Assembly (NCBI GenBank): GCA_963663315.1 | Contig: OY760176.1 | Coordinates: 2,460,158 to 2,524,157, forward strand | Direction of reading: 5' to 3' | DNA length: 64,000 nucleotides | Source: G963663315 sp963663315 | GTDB taxonomy: Bacteria > Pseudomonadota > Gammaproteobacteria > Arenicellales > Poriferihabitantaceae | Part shown: piece after piece, positions 52,687 to 62,798 of the stretch | Numbering within the stretch: the stretch's first letter is position 1 | Layout of the letters: every line of letters starts with the position of its first letter | Position numbers and translations under genes: made by a program | Notes under the pieces: generated by a model | The model's database searches: none | What the model was told of the DNA's origin: nothing | What the model saw: the letters and a program-made list of their open reading frames with translations, nothing else

Positions 52687-54251
52687 ACAGGGCCGGATGG
52701 ATTGTAACCGCCTGTTTTCTGCCGGGTTTGATCTCGCCGGCCATGGCCTACGAACATCATGAGTCACTGGTTGACTTCAAAGAGTATTCTAACCGTGTAG
52801 TGGTCGATTCAAAAATTGAGAACAAGCCCTACTTTCTGCTGTTCTCTGCCGAATGGTGCCACTGGTGTCATGAGTTTGCGGAAAATACTCTGGTACGTAA
52901 AGATGTCACCGATTATCTCAACCAACACTTTGTCAATGTATTCATTGACGTCGATATCCATCAGTCAGCTTATGTAAAGTACCAGGCGCAAGGAGTGCCC
53001 TACAACATTTTTTTGAACCCGGATGGAACTCTCTACTACAAGTATACCGGTACTTTGTACGGTGAAGCCTTTCTTGATGTGATCAGGGAAGTGGCGGCCG
53101 AGGTCGGTGTCGGAAAGTACGCTCTTGGCATGGAATCAAGCCGGATTGAATACCAACCCCCTGTCAGACGCGATAACCAGGCGCTGGCAGATTTACCGAA
53201 ATATTTTACGGAAAATGTGCTGGATAATTTCGATCCGGAGGAATTTGGCCTCGGCAACGGAAAAAAAACGATACAGCCACGAACCTTTTTATACCTCCTC
53301 GAACAAACCGATGCCAATGCGAGGGAACAGGCCATCGAATGGGTCAGTAAAACCGTGGAGCGAGCTATTGAACGTATCTATGATCCGGTCGAAGGAGGAT
53401 TTTTTCGTTATGCCGAGACTCGAAACTGGCAAATACCGCACTATGAAAAATTTGCCGACCAGAACGCAGCTACTGTCCTGTTGTTGTACCGGCTGAACCG
53501 GGCCCAGCCTTCCGAGGCGTTTAAACAGGCTGCGGATACAACACTGGCCTACCTGACTTCGACCTTGTACGATGATGAAACCGGCGTATTCCTGAGCTTT
53601 CAAATTGCCGATATCGGCTATTACCTATTGTCAGAAGAATACAGGAAAGAAGCGTCGCCCCCAAAGGTGATGGACAAGGTTTTTACTGGCCGGCTGGCAG
53701 CGACGTTGCGCCAGCTACTTCAGATTGACGACTTTACCGGTGACGATGTACTCGCACGGAAAACCAGAAACTCGGTGGATTTTCTGGCAAGAATGATAAT
53801 GAGTGATGAAGGCCTGAACCGCTACTTCATGCTTGACAGCAAGCAGTGGTTCTCACAGGGCGATTTATCCGATTATGCCCATGTGGCAAGCCTGTTTACC
53901 GATGCGGCCGTGCATTATCAGGATGCGCGCTACCATGCCGTCGCCAACAAGGCCATACGATCAGCGATCCTGGAATTTTATGATACGGATAAAGGAATAT
54001 TCATTGAACCCGGCGTTGACAACTCGAATGTCGAGTATTTGTTGGAGATGAACGGATTGATGGCCACAGCAATAGTCAAATCAGGGAATCATGACCCGGC
54101 AAACCAGGAAATACTGGAATCCCTGATTACCTATTTTTCGCAAGTTTCAGTGGTACTCGAAGAGCGGTTCTGGGATGCGGTCGACTGGGATTTCGCGGAA
54201 GCCTACGTGCCGTACCTGCGCGTAGTGGAAACAGTATACGGCCAACTGTAA
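52683..54251 (+). CDS. Thioredoxin domain protein with DUF255 / (alpha/alpha)6 barrel
   Basis: The 522-aa exported protein has a signal peptide (1-22) and a thioredoxin-like domain with CHWC at 59-62 (SAEWCHWCHEF). A long helical region to the end resembles the N-acylglucosamine epimerase barrel of YyaL-type DUF255 proteins. The CXXC suggests thiol-disulfide chemistry on sulfur carriers. It overlaps the SCO1-like stop by 4 bp and closes the rightward operon. Its exact substrate is unknown. Confidence 0.85.
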   Translation: MNRAGWIVTACFLPGLISPAMAYEHHESLVDFKEYSNRVVVDSKIENKPYFLLFSAEWCHWCHEFAENTLVRKDVTDYLNQHFVNVFIDVDIHQSAYVKYQAQGVPYNIFLNPDGTLYYKYTGTLYGEAFLDVIREVAAEVGVGKYALGMESSRIEYQPPVRRDNQALADLPKYFTENVLDNFDPEEFGLGNGKKTIQPRTFLYLLEQTDANAREQAIEWVSKTVERAIERIYDPVEGGFFRYAETRNWQIPHYEKFADQNAATVLLLYRLNRAQPSEAFKQAADTTLAYLTSTLYDDETGVFLSFQIADIGYYLLSEEYRKEASPPKVMDKVFTGRLAATLRQLLQIDDFTGDDVLARKTRNSVDFLARMIMSDEGLNRYFMLDSKQWFSQGDLSDYAHVASLFTDAAVHYQDARYHAVANKAIRSAILEFYDTDKGIFIEPGVDNSNVEYLLEMNGLMATAIVKSGNHDPANQEILESLITYFSQVSVVLEERFWDAVDWDFAEAYVPYLRVVETVYGQL

Positions 54252-54254
54252 CCG

Positions 54255-54485
54255 CTATCCCTTTTTCAGTCTGAAATGAAACTCATGACCACTGGTTGAT
54301 GAATCCAGTATTACATTCCCGGTCTGGTTTGCGAATGCCTCAAAATCCTTGACCGAGCCGGGGTCGGTCGCCACAATTCTGAGAATCTGACCGGATTCAA
54401 GCCGGTTCAGCGCTTTCTTTGCCCTCAATATGGGCAGGGGACAGTTGAGTCCACGGGCATCGAGCTCTTGATCAAAATCAGTCAT
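54255..54485 (-). CDS. tusA: TusA family sulfurtransferase
   Basis: Small cytoplasmic sulfur carrier. The 76-aa protein from the ATG at 54485 has the defining NCPLP motif with Cys15 in ARGLNCPLPIL, then a conserved helix and GQILRIVATDPGS. A longer upstream frame exists but overlaps the dsrH-like gene. In sulfur oxidisers TusA passes persulfide sulfur to DsrE-type proteins. It ends tail to tail 3 bp from the DUF255 gene. Confidence 0.92.
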   Translation of the reverse strand: MTDFDQELDARGLNCPLPILRAKKALNRLESGQILRIVATDPGSVKDFEAFANQTGNVILDSSTSGHEFHFRLKKG

Positions 54486-54516
54486 ATCCTGAATTCTCCT
54501 ATCGGGTTCCGGTTCT

Positions 54517-54819
54517 TCACAGCCAGGACTGTACCGAATCGTTCTTGACTGCAAGCTCGACAAACGCATCGTAGCCGACCGGTTCAACTCCCTCAATCAG
54601 GCAGCTTTGACTTAAGCCCCTTGCCATCAGGTCCGGTTCGAGCACGTAAATGTTATGTTGCCTCGCAGCTTCAATCATGTCGACGGCGAATTCAGACCCT
54701 GACTTTGCCGCATACACTGCGTCCTGGATCAATAGTATATCACTTCCGCTTAGCGCCAGTCGCAAACAGGTTCTGAAGCTGTTTTTCTCGAATGGCGATT
54801 TATTGACGGTATGCAACAT
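54517..54819 (-). CDS. dsrH: DsrH (TusB-like) sulfur relay subunit
   Basis: Third subunit of the DsrEFH complex, cytoplasmic. The 100-aa protein starts MLHTVNKSPFEKN, as in DsrH. Cys18 is present (FRTCLRLAL), where DsrH of sulfur oxidisers has a cysteine and E. coli TusB does not. This supports a DsrEFH role over plain tRNA thiolation. It starts 8 bp after the dsrF stop. Confidence 0.88.
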   Translation of the reverse strand: MLHTVNKSPFEKNSFRTCLRLALSGSDILLIQDAVYAAKSGSEFAVDMIEAARQHNIYVLEPDLMARGLSQSCLIEGVEPVGYDAFVELAVKNDSVQSWL

Positions 54820-54827
54820 GGTTATTT

Positions 54828-55235
54828 CTAGTAATTGAAGATGACATCCTGCCCGGCGATGATTTGTGCCAGTTCGTCACTGTCCACGATCCGGATTGAG
54901 GGTTTCTCATTATAGTCATCGTCTTCATCCTCCCAGGTCAACGGCATCAGATCATCAATGTTCAATCCCCTCGCCTCAAGCGATTCCTTTTCGACATACA
55001 GTCGCGTAATCTCATAATCCCCCAATGCCTGGTAGGCTGGTGAAAAATTTTTCATGCCCGTCGCTGAAGTGTCCTGTCCGCTTTTTATCTGAAACACGCC
55101 ATCGTCGATGAATGCCATCGATACGTCCTGATCAAATGCGGCTCCGATCAACGCCACTTCAAGGCCTTCCTGTGCATAGACAGAGCCGTGTGGCGCTGTA
55201 CGATTGACATACATGAATTTCTTTATTGTGCCCAT
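54828..55235 (-). CDS. dsrF: DsrF (TusC-like) sulfur relay subunit
   Basis: Second subunit of DsrEFH. The 135-aa protein contains KKFMYVNRTAPHGS, the conserved start of DsrF, and a VALIGAAFDQDVSMAFIDDGVF core. The ATG at 55235 has a GGTGA ribosome-binding site at good distance and lies just past the dsrE stop. A GTG at 55247 would overlap dsrE. An acidic loop (DEDDDYNEK) near the C-terminus is longer than in TusC. Confidence 0.88.
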   Translation of the reverse strand: MGTIKKFMYVNRTAPHGSVYAQEGLEVALIGAAFDQDVSMAFIDDGVFQIKSGQDTSATGMKNFSPAYQALGDYEITRLYVEKESLEARGLNIDDLMPLTWEDEDDDYNEKPSIRIVDSDELAQIIAGQDVIFNY

Positions 55236-55239
55236 ATCA

Positions 55240-55632
55240 TCAGTCACCGAACGTCATAAGCCGGTCAGCCAGGATCGCGGCTTCGATCAGTTGCCCCAGC
55301 CCCGATATGCGAAACCTGTCAGCAATATTTTCCGCATCCTTGCCGTTTCTCTTTGCTTCATCCGTATCGACTATACCTCTTCTTTGTGCTGCGGCCACAC
55401 AAACAACCAGGTCGAGGTCGGCTTCATTCGCCAACCGTGACCAGCGATCGACAATATTGCGATCATCCTGTGGCGGCGTAGTCAGACGCGTGCCGTTGTT
55501 CACTCCGTCATGATAGAAGAACACCCGGACGACTTCATGACCAGCAGCCAGCGCCGCTTTCGTAAAGTGATAAGCGGTATCCGACGCCTGATGCTGGTAA
55601 GGGCCTTCGTTGACTACAATTGCGAATTTCAC
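55240..55632 (-). CDS. dsrE: DsrE (TusD-like) sulfur relay subunit
   Basis: Persulfide-carrying subunit of DsrEFH. The 130-aa protein has MKFAIVVNEGPYQHQAS, FYHDGVNNG and the active Cys78 in LVVCVAAAQRRG, matching DsrE of purple sulfur bacteria in both position and surroundings. The start is a GTG at 55632. It is first in a four-gene leftward set with dsrF, dsrH and tusA. DsrAB and DsrC are not in the window, so the final sulfur acceptor is unknown. Confidence 0.92.
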   Translation of the reverse strand: MKFAIVVNEGPYQHQASDTAYHFTKAALAAGHEVVRVFFYHDGVNNGTRLTTPPQDDRNIVDRWSRLANEADLDLVVCVAAAQRRGIVDTDEAKRNGKDAENIADRFRISGLGQLIEAAILADRLMTFGD

Positions 55633-55905
55633 ACTGCTGTTTATTGTTTGGGATATAACCTTGAAACTGTCCGGTCCAAAAATCAGGACATACCTGCGGA
55701 TTATATTGCCGGTTCAGGTTTATGGCAAGAATTCAGATTTTGCGGTTACGGGTTGGAGGTGAGGGTATGAGAAGCAGCGCTATAGTATAATTGTGCTATA
55801 GTTATAAATACATTATGGGCCGCTGATCGAATCAACCCTCAAGATGTCCCGATTCGATGGAGAGAGAGCCGTTCTTGATAACGAAAGGCTATGGTGGTTT
55901 CGCCC

Positions 55906-56424
55906 ATGGAACAACAATTGACGAAAGGGCGGCGCATTCGCGCCGTCAAGAGCCTGCCGATCGTCGGTTGGCGCGAATGGCTCGCCATCCCCACGTTGCA
56001 GGTCGGTCGCATAAAGGCCAAAATCGATAGCGGCGCACGCACCTCGTCTCTGCATGCTGCCAAAATTCAGGCCGTTACCGATCGTGGCGCTCCGTATATT
56101 TCGTTTGTCGTTCATCCCGAGCAGTACCGCCGCCAACCGGCGATTGCCTGTATTGCGGCGGTTTTCGATGAGCGTTTGGTGACAAGTTCGAGCGGTCATC
56201 GTGAGCTTCGTTACATCATCCAGGTGGAGATCTCTCTCAGCGGCGCCACTTGGCCGATCGAACTGTCCCTGACTAATCGAAACCCCATGGGGTTTCGCAT
56301 GCTTTTAGGGCGAGAAGCGCTGCGACGGCGAGCCCTGATCGACACCAGCCGCTCTTTCATCGCCGGGCGCAGCCATGCAGATATTTCAACTGTTCCAACA
56401 CTTAAAATCAGGACAAGAACATGA
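55906..56424 (+). CDS. rimB: RimB retropepsin-like protease
   Basis: Protein of the RimB/DUF785 group, called ATP-dependent zinc protease in older annotations. It is linked to removal of glutamate tails added to ribosomal protein S6 by RimK. The aspartic-protease-like motif IDSGARTSSLHA lies near residue 45, and LLGREALR near the C-terminus is typical. The ATG at 55906 has a GGTGG site 8 bases upstream; ATG 55891 is the alternative. It overlaps rimK by 4 bp. It looks richer in GC than the dsr genes beside it. Confidence 0.86.
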   Translation: MEQQLTKGRRIRAVKSLPIVGWREWLAIPTLQVGRIKAKIDSGARTSSLHAAKIQAVTDRGAPYISFVVHPEQYRRQPAIACIAAVFDERLVTSSSGHRELRYIIQVEISLSGATWPIELSLTNRNPMGFRMLLGREALRRRALIDTSRSFIAGRSHADISTVPTLKIRTRT

Positions 56425-57359
56425 AGATTGGCCTTCTTTGCCGCAATGCGACGCTTTATTCCCACAGGCGCCTGGTCGAGGCGGCGCAAGTGCGCGGCCA
56501 TGATATCCATGTGATCGATCATCTGCGTTGCTATATCGATATCGCGTCCAACGACCCGGAGATTCACTACCAGGGCGAATCCCTCAAGGGCTATGACGCG
56601 ATCATCCCGCGCATCGGCGCCTCGGTGACTTTTTTTGGCACTGCGGTCCTCCGCCAATTCGAAATGATGGGCGTCTATCCGGTTAATGAATCGGTCGGCA
56701 TTTCCCGCTCCCGAGACAAGCTGCGCAGCATGCAATTGTTGTCGCGCCAGGGCGTCGGTCTGCCGGTCACGGTCTTCGCCCACCGCACATCCGATGCCAG
56801 TGAATTGTTGAAAATCGCTGGCGGCGCACCGGTGGTCATCAAGTTGCTGGAAGGAACCCAGGGCATCGGCGTCGTCCTCGGTGAGACCACCAAGGCGGCG
56901 GAAAGCATCATCCAGGCCTTCGGCGGGGTGAAGACGAACATTCTGGTTCAGACGTTCGTAAAAGAAGCCGGTGGCGAAGACATTCGCTGCCTGGTGATCG
57001 GAGAGAAAGTCGTGGCAGCGATGATCCGGCGCGGCAAGAAGGGCGAATTCAGATCGAACCTCCATCGTGGTGGGGTGGCCGAATCCGTTGCAATTACACG
57101 GCTGGAGCGCACAACGGCCTTGAAGGCGGCCAACGCGGTCGGGTTGAACGTCTGCGGCGTCGACTTGTTGCGCTCAAATGACGGGCCGGTGGTCATGGAA
57201 GTCAATTCCTCCCCCGGCCTTGAGGGCATCGAAACGGCCACCGGGATCGACGTGGCGGGAAAGATCATCGAATTTATCGAAAAGAACGCCAAGCCCGGCC
57301 GCACCCAGACCAAGGGCGCCAGTACCCGCAAGAGGGCAGTCCGTACGCCCGCCGTTTGA
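56421..57359 (+). CDS. rimK: Ribosomal protein S6 glutamate ligase
   Basis: ATP-grasp ligase that adds glutamate residues to the C-terminus of ribosomal protein S6. The 312-aa protein carries the ATP-grasp core: PVVIKLLEGTQGIGVVL, a VQTFVKEAGGEDIRCLVIG strand and the metal-binding VVMEVNSSPGLEGIE. It begins within the rimB stop codon. A basic tail of about 20 residues (KGASTRKRA) follows the usual end. Confidence 0.93.
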   Translation: MKIGLLCRNATLYSHRRLVEAAQVRGHDIHVIDHLRCYIDIASNDPEIHYQGESLKGYDAIIPRIGASVTFFGTAVLRQFEMMGVYPVNESVGISRSRDKLRSMQLLSRQGVGLPVTVFAHRTSDASELLKIAGGAPVVIKLLEGTQGIGVVLGETTKAAESIIQAFGGVKTNILVQTFVKEAGGEDIRCLVIGEKVVAAMIRRGKKGEFRSNLHRGGVAESVAITRLERTTALKAANAVGLNVCGVDLLRSNDGPVVMEVNSSPGLEGIETATGIDVAGKIIEFIEKNAKPGRTQTKGASTRKRAVRTPAV

Positions 57360-57466
57360 TGAATCCATGATATACGACTTTATTATCCCGTTGGTCGCAT
57401 TTGCCTCCGCCTTGTCAAAATAGAGTTCTTCAATATGACACAAGGGGCCATGGCCTGGCTTCGCCC

Positions 57467-59377
<1,911 letters not shown>

Positions 59378-59569
59378 CAGCAAACTGAAATCTCATCCGA
59401 GCATCTTCGCGATCTGATCAAATGCGCCGAAACAGATGTTGCTGACCTGATCGGACCACCGGATGGCGGGAGTCGATCACTCCCTGATTTTCCAGAATGC
59501 CCGCCAGTTATCCAGACCCAGATTATCGGGACGATCAAGCACGATTGTTTTCGCTGGCCGGGTTTGCTG
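59378..59569. other. Intergenic stretch between ABC-F gene and ilvE
   Basis: About 190 bp. On the minus strand, in the ilvE frame just past its stop, two short open stretches separated by a TGA read KTIVLDRPDNLGLDNW and then IRWSDQVSNICFGAF, composition that looks protein-like. No start or known family is visible. It may be a decayed gene end or chance. Confidence 0.3.
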
Positions 59570-60484
59570 TCAATAAACTGCAGTGAGCCAGTGCCTGTAC
59601 TCCGCTTCCTCGCCGAGCAGGATACGACAAAACCATTCGTCGATTTGCCGGGTGATCGGTCCCTTTCCGCCATCTCCGATCTGCCGATGGTCAATACTGC
59701 TGATGGCCGCTATTTGCACACCGGTACCACAGAAAAAAGCCTCATCGGCGATATATAGCTCGGAGCGATCAATTTCTCTTTCTTCCACCGGAATATTAAG
59801 TCTGTCCCTGGCCAGTTCAATCAGTGATCTTCTGACGACCCCTTCAAGCAGGTTGGCTGTGACTGGCGGTGTAATAAGGGTTCCGTTCCTTACCATCATA
59901 AAATTCGCCGCAGTGGCTTCGGACACATGACCGTCCTGATTCAGCATTATTGCTTCATCAAATCCGCTTAACATGGCATCACTTTTTGCCAGTGAACTGT
60001 TCACATAGGCGCCATTGACTTTCCCTCTGGCAGGGATTGCGGTATCGTCCACCCTCCGCCAACTGCTTACCGTAACCCGGACCCCCTGATCTTTGCCAAG
60101 ATAATGGTCAACCGCCTGACTGGAAATGGCAACCTTGTCCTTCGCATCATGTAACCAGACCCGATAAAAGCCTTCGTCCTTGTAAGCGATAGGCCGGATA
60201 TAGACATTTTGCTTCCAGCCTTCCCTTCTTAATAACGTCAGGGTAATTTCCTGGAGCTGCTCGTTACTGTAATCGATTACACCGTGTAGAAACCGGACAC
60301 TATTCAGGAACCGTTCGTAATGATCGGCCAGTCTGAAAACATAAAGTTGTTGTTGATCCTGATTCCAGTAGGCCCGGATACCCGCGAAACAACCGGTCCC
60401 GTAATGCAGTGTATGATTGGTGATACACACCTTTGCCTGATCGATTGGAATGATTTCTCCTTCGAAGAAGGCCAATGTTGTCAT
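59570..60484 (-). CDS. ilvE: Branched-chain amino acid aminotransferase
   Basis: PLP enzyme (fold type IV) that completes valine, leucine and isoleucine synthesis. The PLP lysine is in ARGKVNGAYVNS, with conserved HTLHYGTGCFAGIRAY near the start and SEATAANFMM later. The ATG at 60484 gives 304 aa, the usual length. A longer open frame upstream to 60676 would overlap the EamA gene and adds no family sequence. Confidence 0.94.
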   Translation of the reverse strand: MTTLAFFEGEIIPIDQAKVCITNHTLHYGTGCFAGIRAYWNQDQQQLYVFRLADHYERFLNSVRFLHGVIDYSNEQLQEITLTLLRREGWKQNVYIRPIAYKDEGFYRVWLHDAKDKVAISSQAVDHYLGKDQGVRVTVSSWRRVDDTAIPARGKVNGAYVNSSLAKSDAMLSGFDEAIMLNQDGHVSEATAANFMMVRNGTLITPPVTANLLEGVVRRSLIELARDRLNIPVEEREIDRSELYIADEAFFCGTGVQIAAISSIDHRQIGDGGKGPITRQIDEWFCRILLGEEAEYRHWLTAVY

Positions 60485-60582
60485 AGTGATACCGCAGTTT
60501 GAATAAAATGGCTGGATGCTGATCGCATCAGACGAATTGCAGGTAAATTGTACTGGATATATCGGATTGGGTGGGAGGTTTT

Positions 60583-61482
60583 TTACCCGGTCAACCGGGT
60601 TCGCCGGGCTACAGACTCCCGATAAGTGAGATAAGTCACCGCACATAGAATAATCAGCCCACCCGTGATAACCCATATATCAGGGATTTCACCAAACAGA
60701 AGAAATCCGAATGCAACCGCCCATACCAGTTGCAGGAATGAGAAGGGCTGGGTCACGGTCAGCGGAGCGGCGGCAAAGGACCGGGTCATGGCATACTGTC
60801 CGCAAGTTGCAAACAGTGCGGTCAAGGCCAACCAGAACAACTCGGTCGCGGTTGGGTCCCGCCATTGCATTATCCCTCCGGGCAGCAACACAAGGGTGCA
60901 TACGATGGATAGCATGACCAGGATATTGGTCGGACTTTCGCTGTAAGTCAGTTTCTTGGTAAACAGATAGGAAACCGCAAAGCACAAAGCGGATACGACT
61001 TGTGCCAGAGAACCCGCCTGGACCACCTCAAGTCCGGGGCGCAGTATGACCAGCATGCCAATGAATCCGACCAGGATCGCGCCGAATCTGCGAGCGTGGA
61101 TACGTTCCCTGAAAATCAGTACGGCGCCGACCGCGGTAAATATGGGGGTGGTGTAACCGACTGCGGTGATTTCGGCAATCGGAATCCGGGCCATTGCATA
61201 AAACCACAGCATCACGGCAACGCCGTGCGCCAGACCGCGCAGCGAGTACAAGGTCAGTCTATTCCGGTTCAATTCCCGCCAGGGAAATCTGATGATCATC
61301 GGAATCAGGAAAATCAAACCGAATACATAGCGAATGAGCGCCGCTTCCACCGCAGGCATGTTGGTGCCCAGATAGCGGACAATGACGGTCACACCAACAA
61401 ACAACAATCCCGAAAGCAGCATCCACAAGATGCCAGCGAGATAATTCTGCTGAGGTTCCGAATTTTCCGGTGAAGGGGTCAA
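60583..61482 (-). CDS. EamA family (DMT) permease
   Basis: The 299-aa drug/metabolite-type transporter has ten predicted helices in two EamA repeats. The repeats are visible at LLSGLLFVGVTVIVRYLG and, in the second half, at VSALCFAVSYLFTKKL. Similar to the RhtA/YddG group; the substrate is unknown. It starts 4 bp after the rarA stop and is likely co-transcribed with it. Confidence 0.88.
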   Translation of the reverse strand: MTPSPENSEPQQNYLAGILWMLLSGLLFVGVTVIVRYLGTNMPAVEAALIRYVFGLIFLIPMIIRFPWRELNRNRLTLYSLRGLAHGVAVMLWFYAMARIPIAEITAVGYTTPIFTAVGAVLIFRERIHARRFGAILVGFIGMLVILRPGLEVVQAGSLAQVVSALCFAVSYLFTKKLTYSESPTNILVMLSIVCTLVLLPGGIMQWRDPTATELFWLALTALFATCGQYAMTRSFAAAPLTVTQPFSFLQLVWAVAFGFLLFGEIPDIWVITGGLIILCAVTYLTYRESVARRTRLTG

Positions 61483-61486
61483 CGAG

Positions 61487-62785
61487 TCAGCGAGATTTGC
61501 GAAGCTCAGTCAGTTTCTGTTTTATTCTGATTTCCAGACCCCGATCAACCGGTTGATAAAAATTGATCGGCGGCAACCCGTCCGGAAAATAATTTTCTCC
61601 AGCCGCATAGCCATCAGGTTCATCATGGGCATATCGATAATCCTTTCCATAATCCAGTTCTTTCATCAGTCTGGTCGGGGCGTTTCTCAAGTGTAGCGGC
61701 ACATCCAGTGATCCGGATTGCTTTGCTTGCGACATGGCCTGATTGTAAGCCTTGTAAACGGCGTTGCTTTTAGCTGCAACGCTCAGGTAAATAATAGCCT
61801 GAGCCAGAGTCAGTTCTCCTTCCGGACTTCCGAGCCGCTCCTGGGTATACCATGCATTCAATGTGATTTCGAGCGCTCTCGGATCAGCATTGCCAATATC
61901 TTCGGACGCCATGCGCACCATCCGCCGGGCAATGAATGCAGGGTCACATCCTCCGTCGATCATCCTGCAAAACCAATACAACGCAGCATCAGGATCAGAA
62001 CCACGCACAGATTTGTGTAATGCCGAGATCTGGTCGTAGAAGGCGTCACCGCCTTTATCGAATCGGCGCAACGCACCCCCCGCCAGAACCTCGGACAAAA
62101 GATCGCCGGTGATTTCTCCATCTTCTGCAAGGTCGGCTGAGATTTCGAGCCAGGTCAAAGCCCGACGCGCATCGCCATCTGCCATTTGGGCCAGATGCTC
62201 AATATCTTTCCGAGCCATGGACAGTCCTGCTGACCCCAGCCCCTTTTCGACATCAGCCAGCGCCCGTTCGATAACAATCACGATATCTTCCGCCGAAAGC
62301 GATTTAAGCACATAAACCCGGAGTCGGGATAACAATGCATTATTCAATTCAAATGAGGGGTTCTCTGTAGTGGCGCCCACAAAAATGATAGTGCCGTTTT
62401 CAATATGGGGAAGGAAGGCATCCTGTTGCGCTTTGTTGAAGCGGTGAACTTCATCGACAAACAGGACCGTTTTAACCTGGCTCATCTGTTGTCGAAGTTT
62501 TGCCTGTTCCACCGCTTCGCGGATATCCTTGACCCCGGACAGCACCGCAGACAAGGAGACGAAAACAGCATCGCAATGTGCCGCCAGTAATTTGGCGAGT
62601 GTTGTTTTACCCGTGCCCGGTGGCCCCCAGAACACCATGGAATGCAACTGTCCGCTCTCAATCGCGCTATACAGCGGCTTGCCGTCGGCCAGAATATGTT
62701 TTTGCCCGGCGACTTCATGCAATGCGGTTGGCCTGATTCGATCAGCAAGAGGCCGGTAAGAATTTTTCAGTGCCGTATCTTCCAT
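61487..62785 (-). CDS. rarA: Replication-associated recombination protein A
   Basis: AAA+ ATPase of the RarA/MgsA family, which acts at stalled replication forks. Walker A is GPPGTGKT (54-61), Walker B is VLFVDEVHRF, sensor 1 is FVGATTENPSF, and the C-terminal tetramerisation domain includes SEDIGNADPRAL and LHLRNAPTRLMKELDYGKDY. The 432-aa length is normal. Confidence 0.95.
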   Translation of the reverse strand: MEDTALKNSYRPLADRIRPTALHEVAGQKHILADGKPLYSAIESGQLHSMVFWGPPGTGKTTLAKLLAAHCDAVFVSLSAVLSGVKDIREAVEQAKLRQQMSQVKTVLFVDEVHRFNKAQQDAFLPHIENGTIIFVGATTENPSFELNNALLSRLRVYVLKSLSAEDIVIVIERALADVEKGLGSAGLSMARKDIEHLAQMADGDARRALTWLEISADLAEDGEITGDLLSEVLAGGALRRFDKGGDAFYDQISALHKSVRGSDPDAALYWFCRMIDGGCDPAFIARRMVRMASEDIGNADPRALEITLNAWYTQERLGSPEGELTLAQAIIYLSVAAKSNAVYKAYNQAMSQAKQSGSLDVPLHLRNAPTRLMKELDYGKDYRYAHDEPDGYAAGENYFPDGLPPINFYQPVDRGLEIRIKQKLTELRKSR

Positions 62786-62798
62786 CCGATGGTTAATC

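Noticed and set aside
56211..57065. Open frame of 284 codons on the minus strand
   Set aside because: Antisense to rimK, whose ATP-grasp motifs are clear.
57367..57423. 18-codon hydrophobic frame after rimK
   Set aside because: Very short, no ribosome-binding site and no conserved feature; likely chance.
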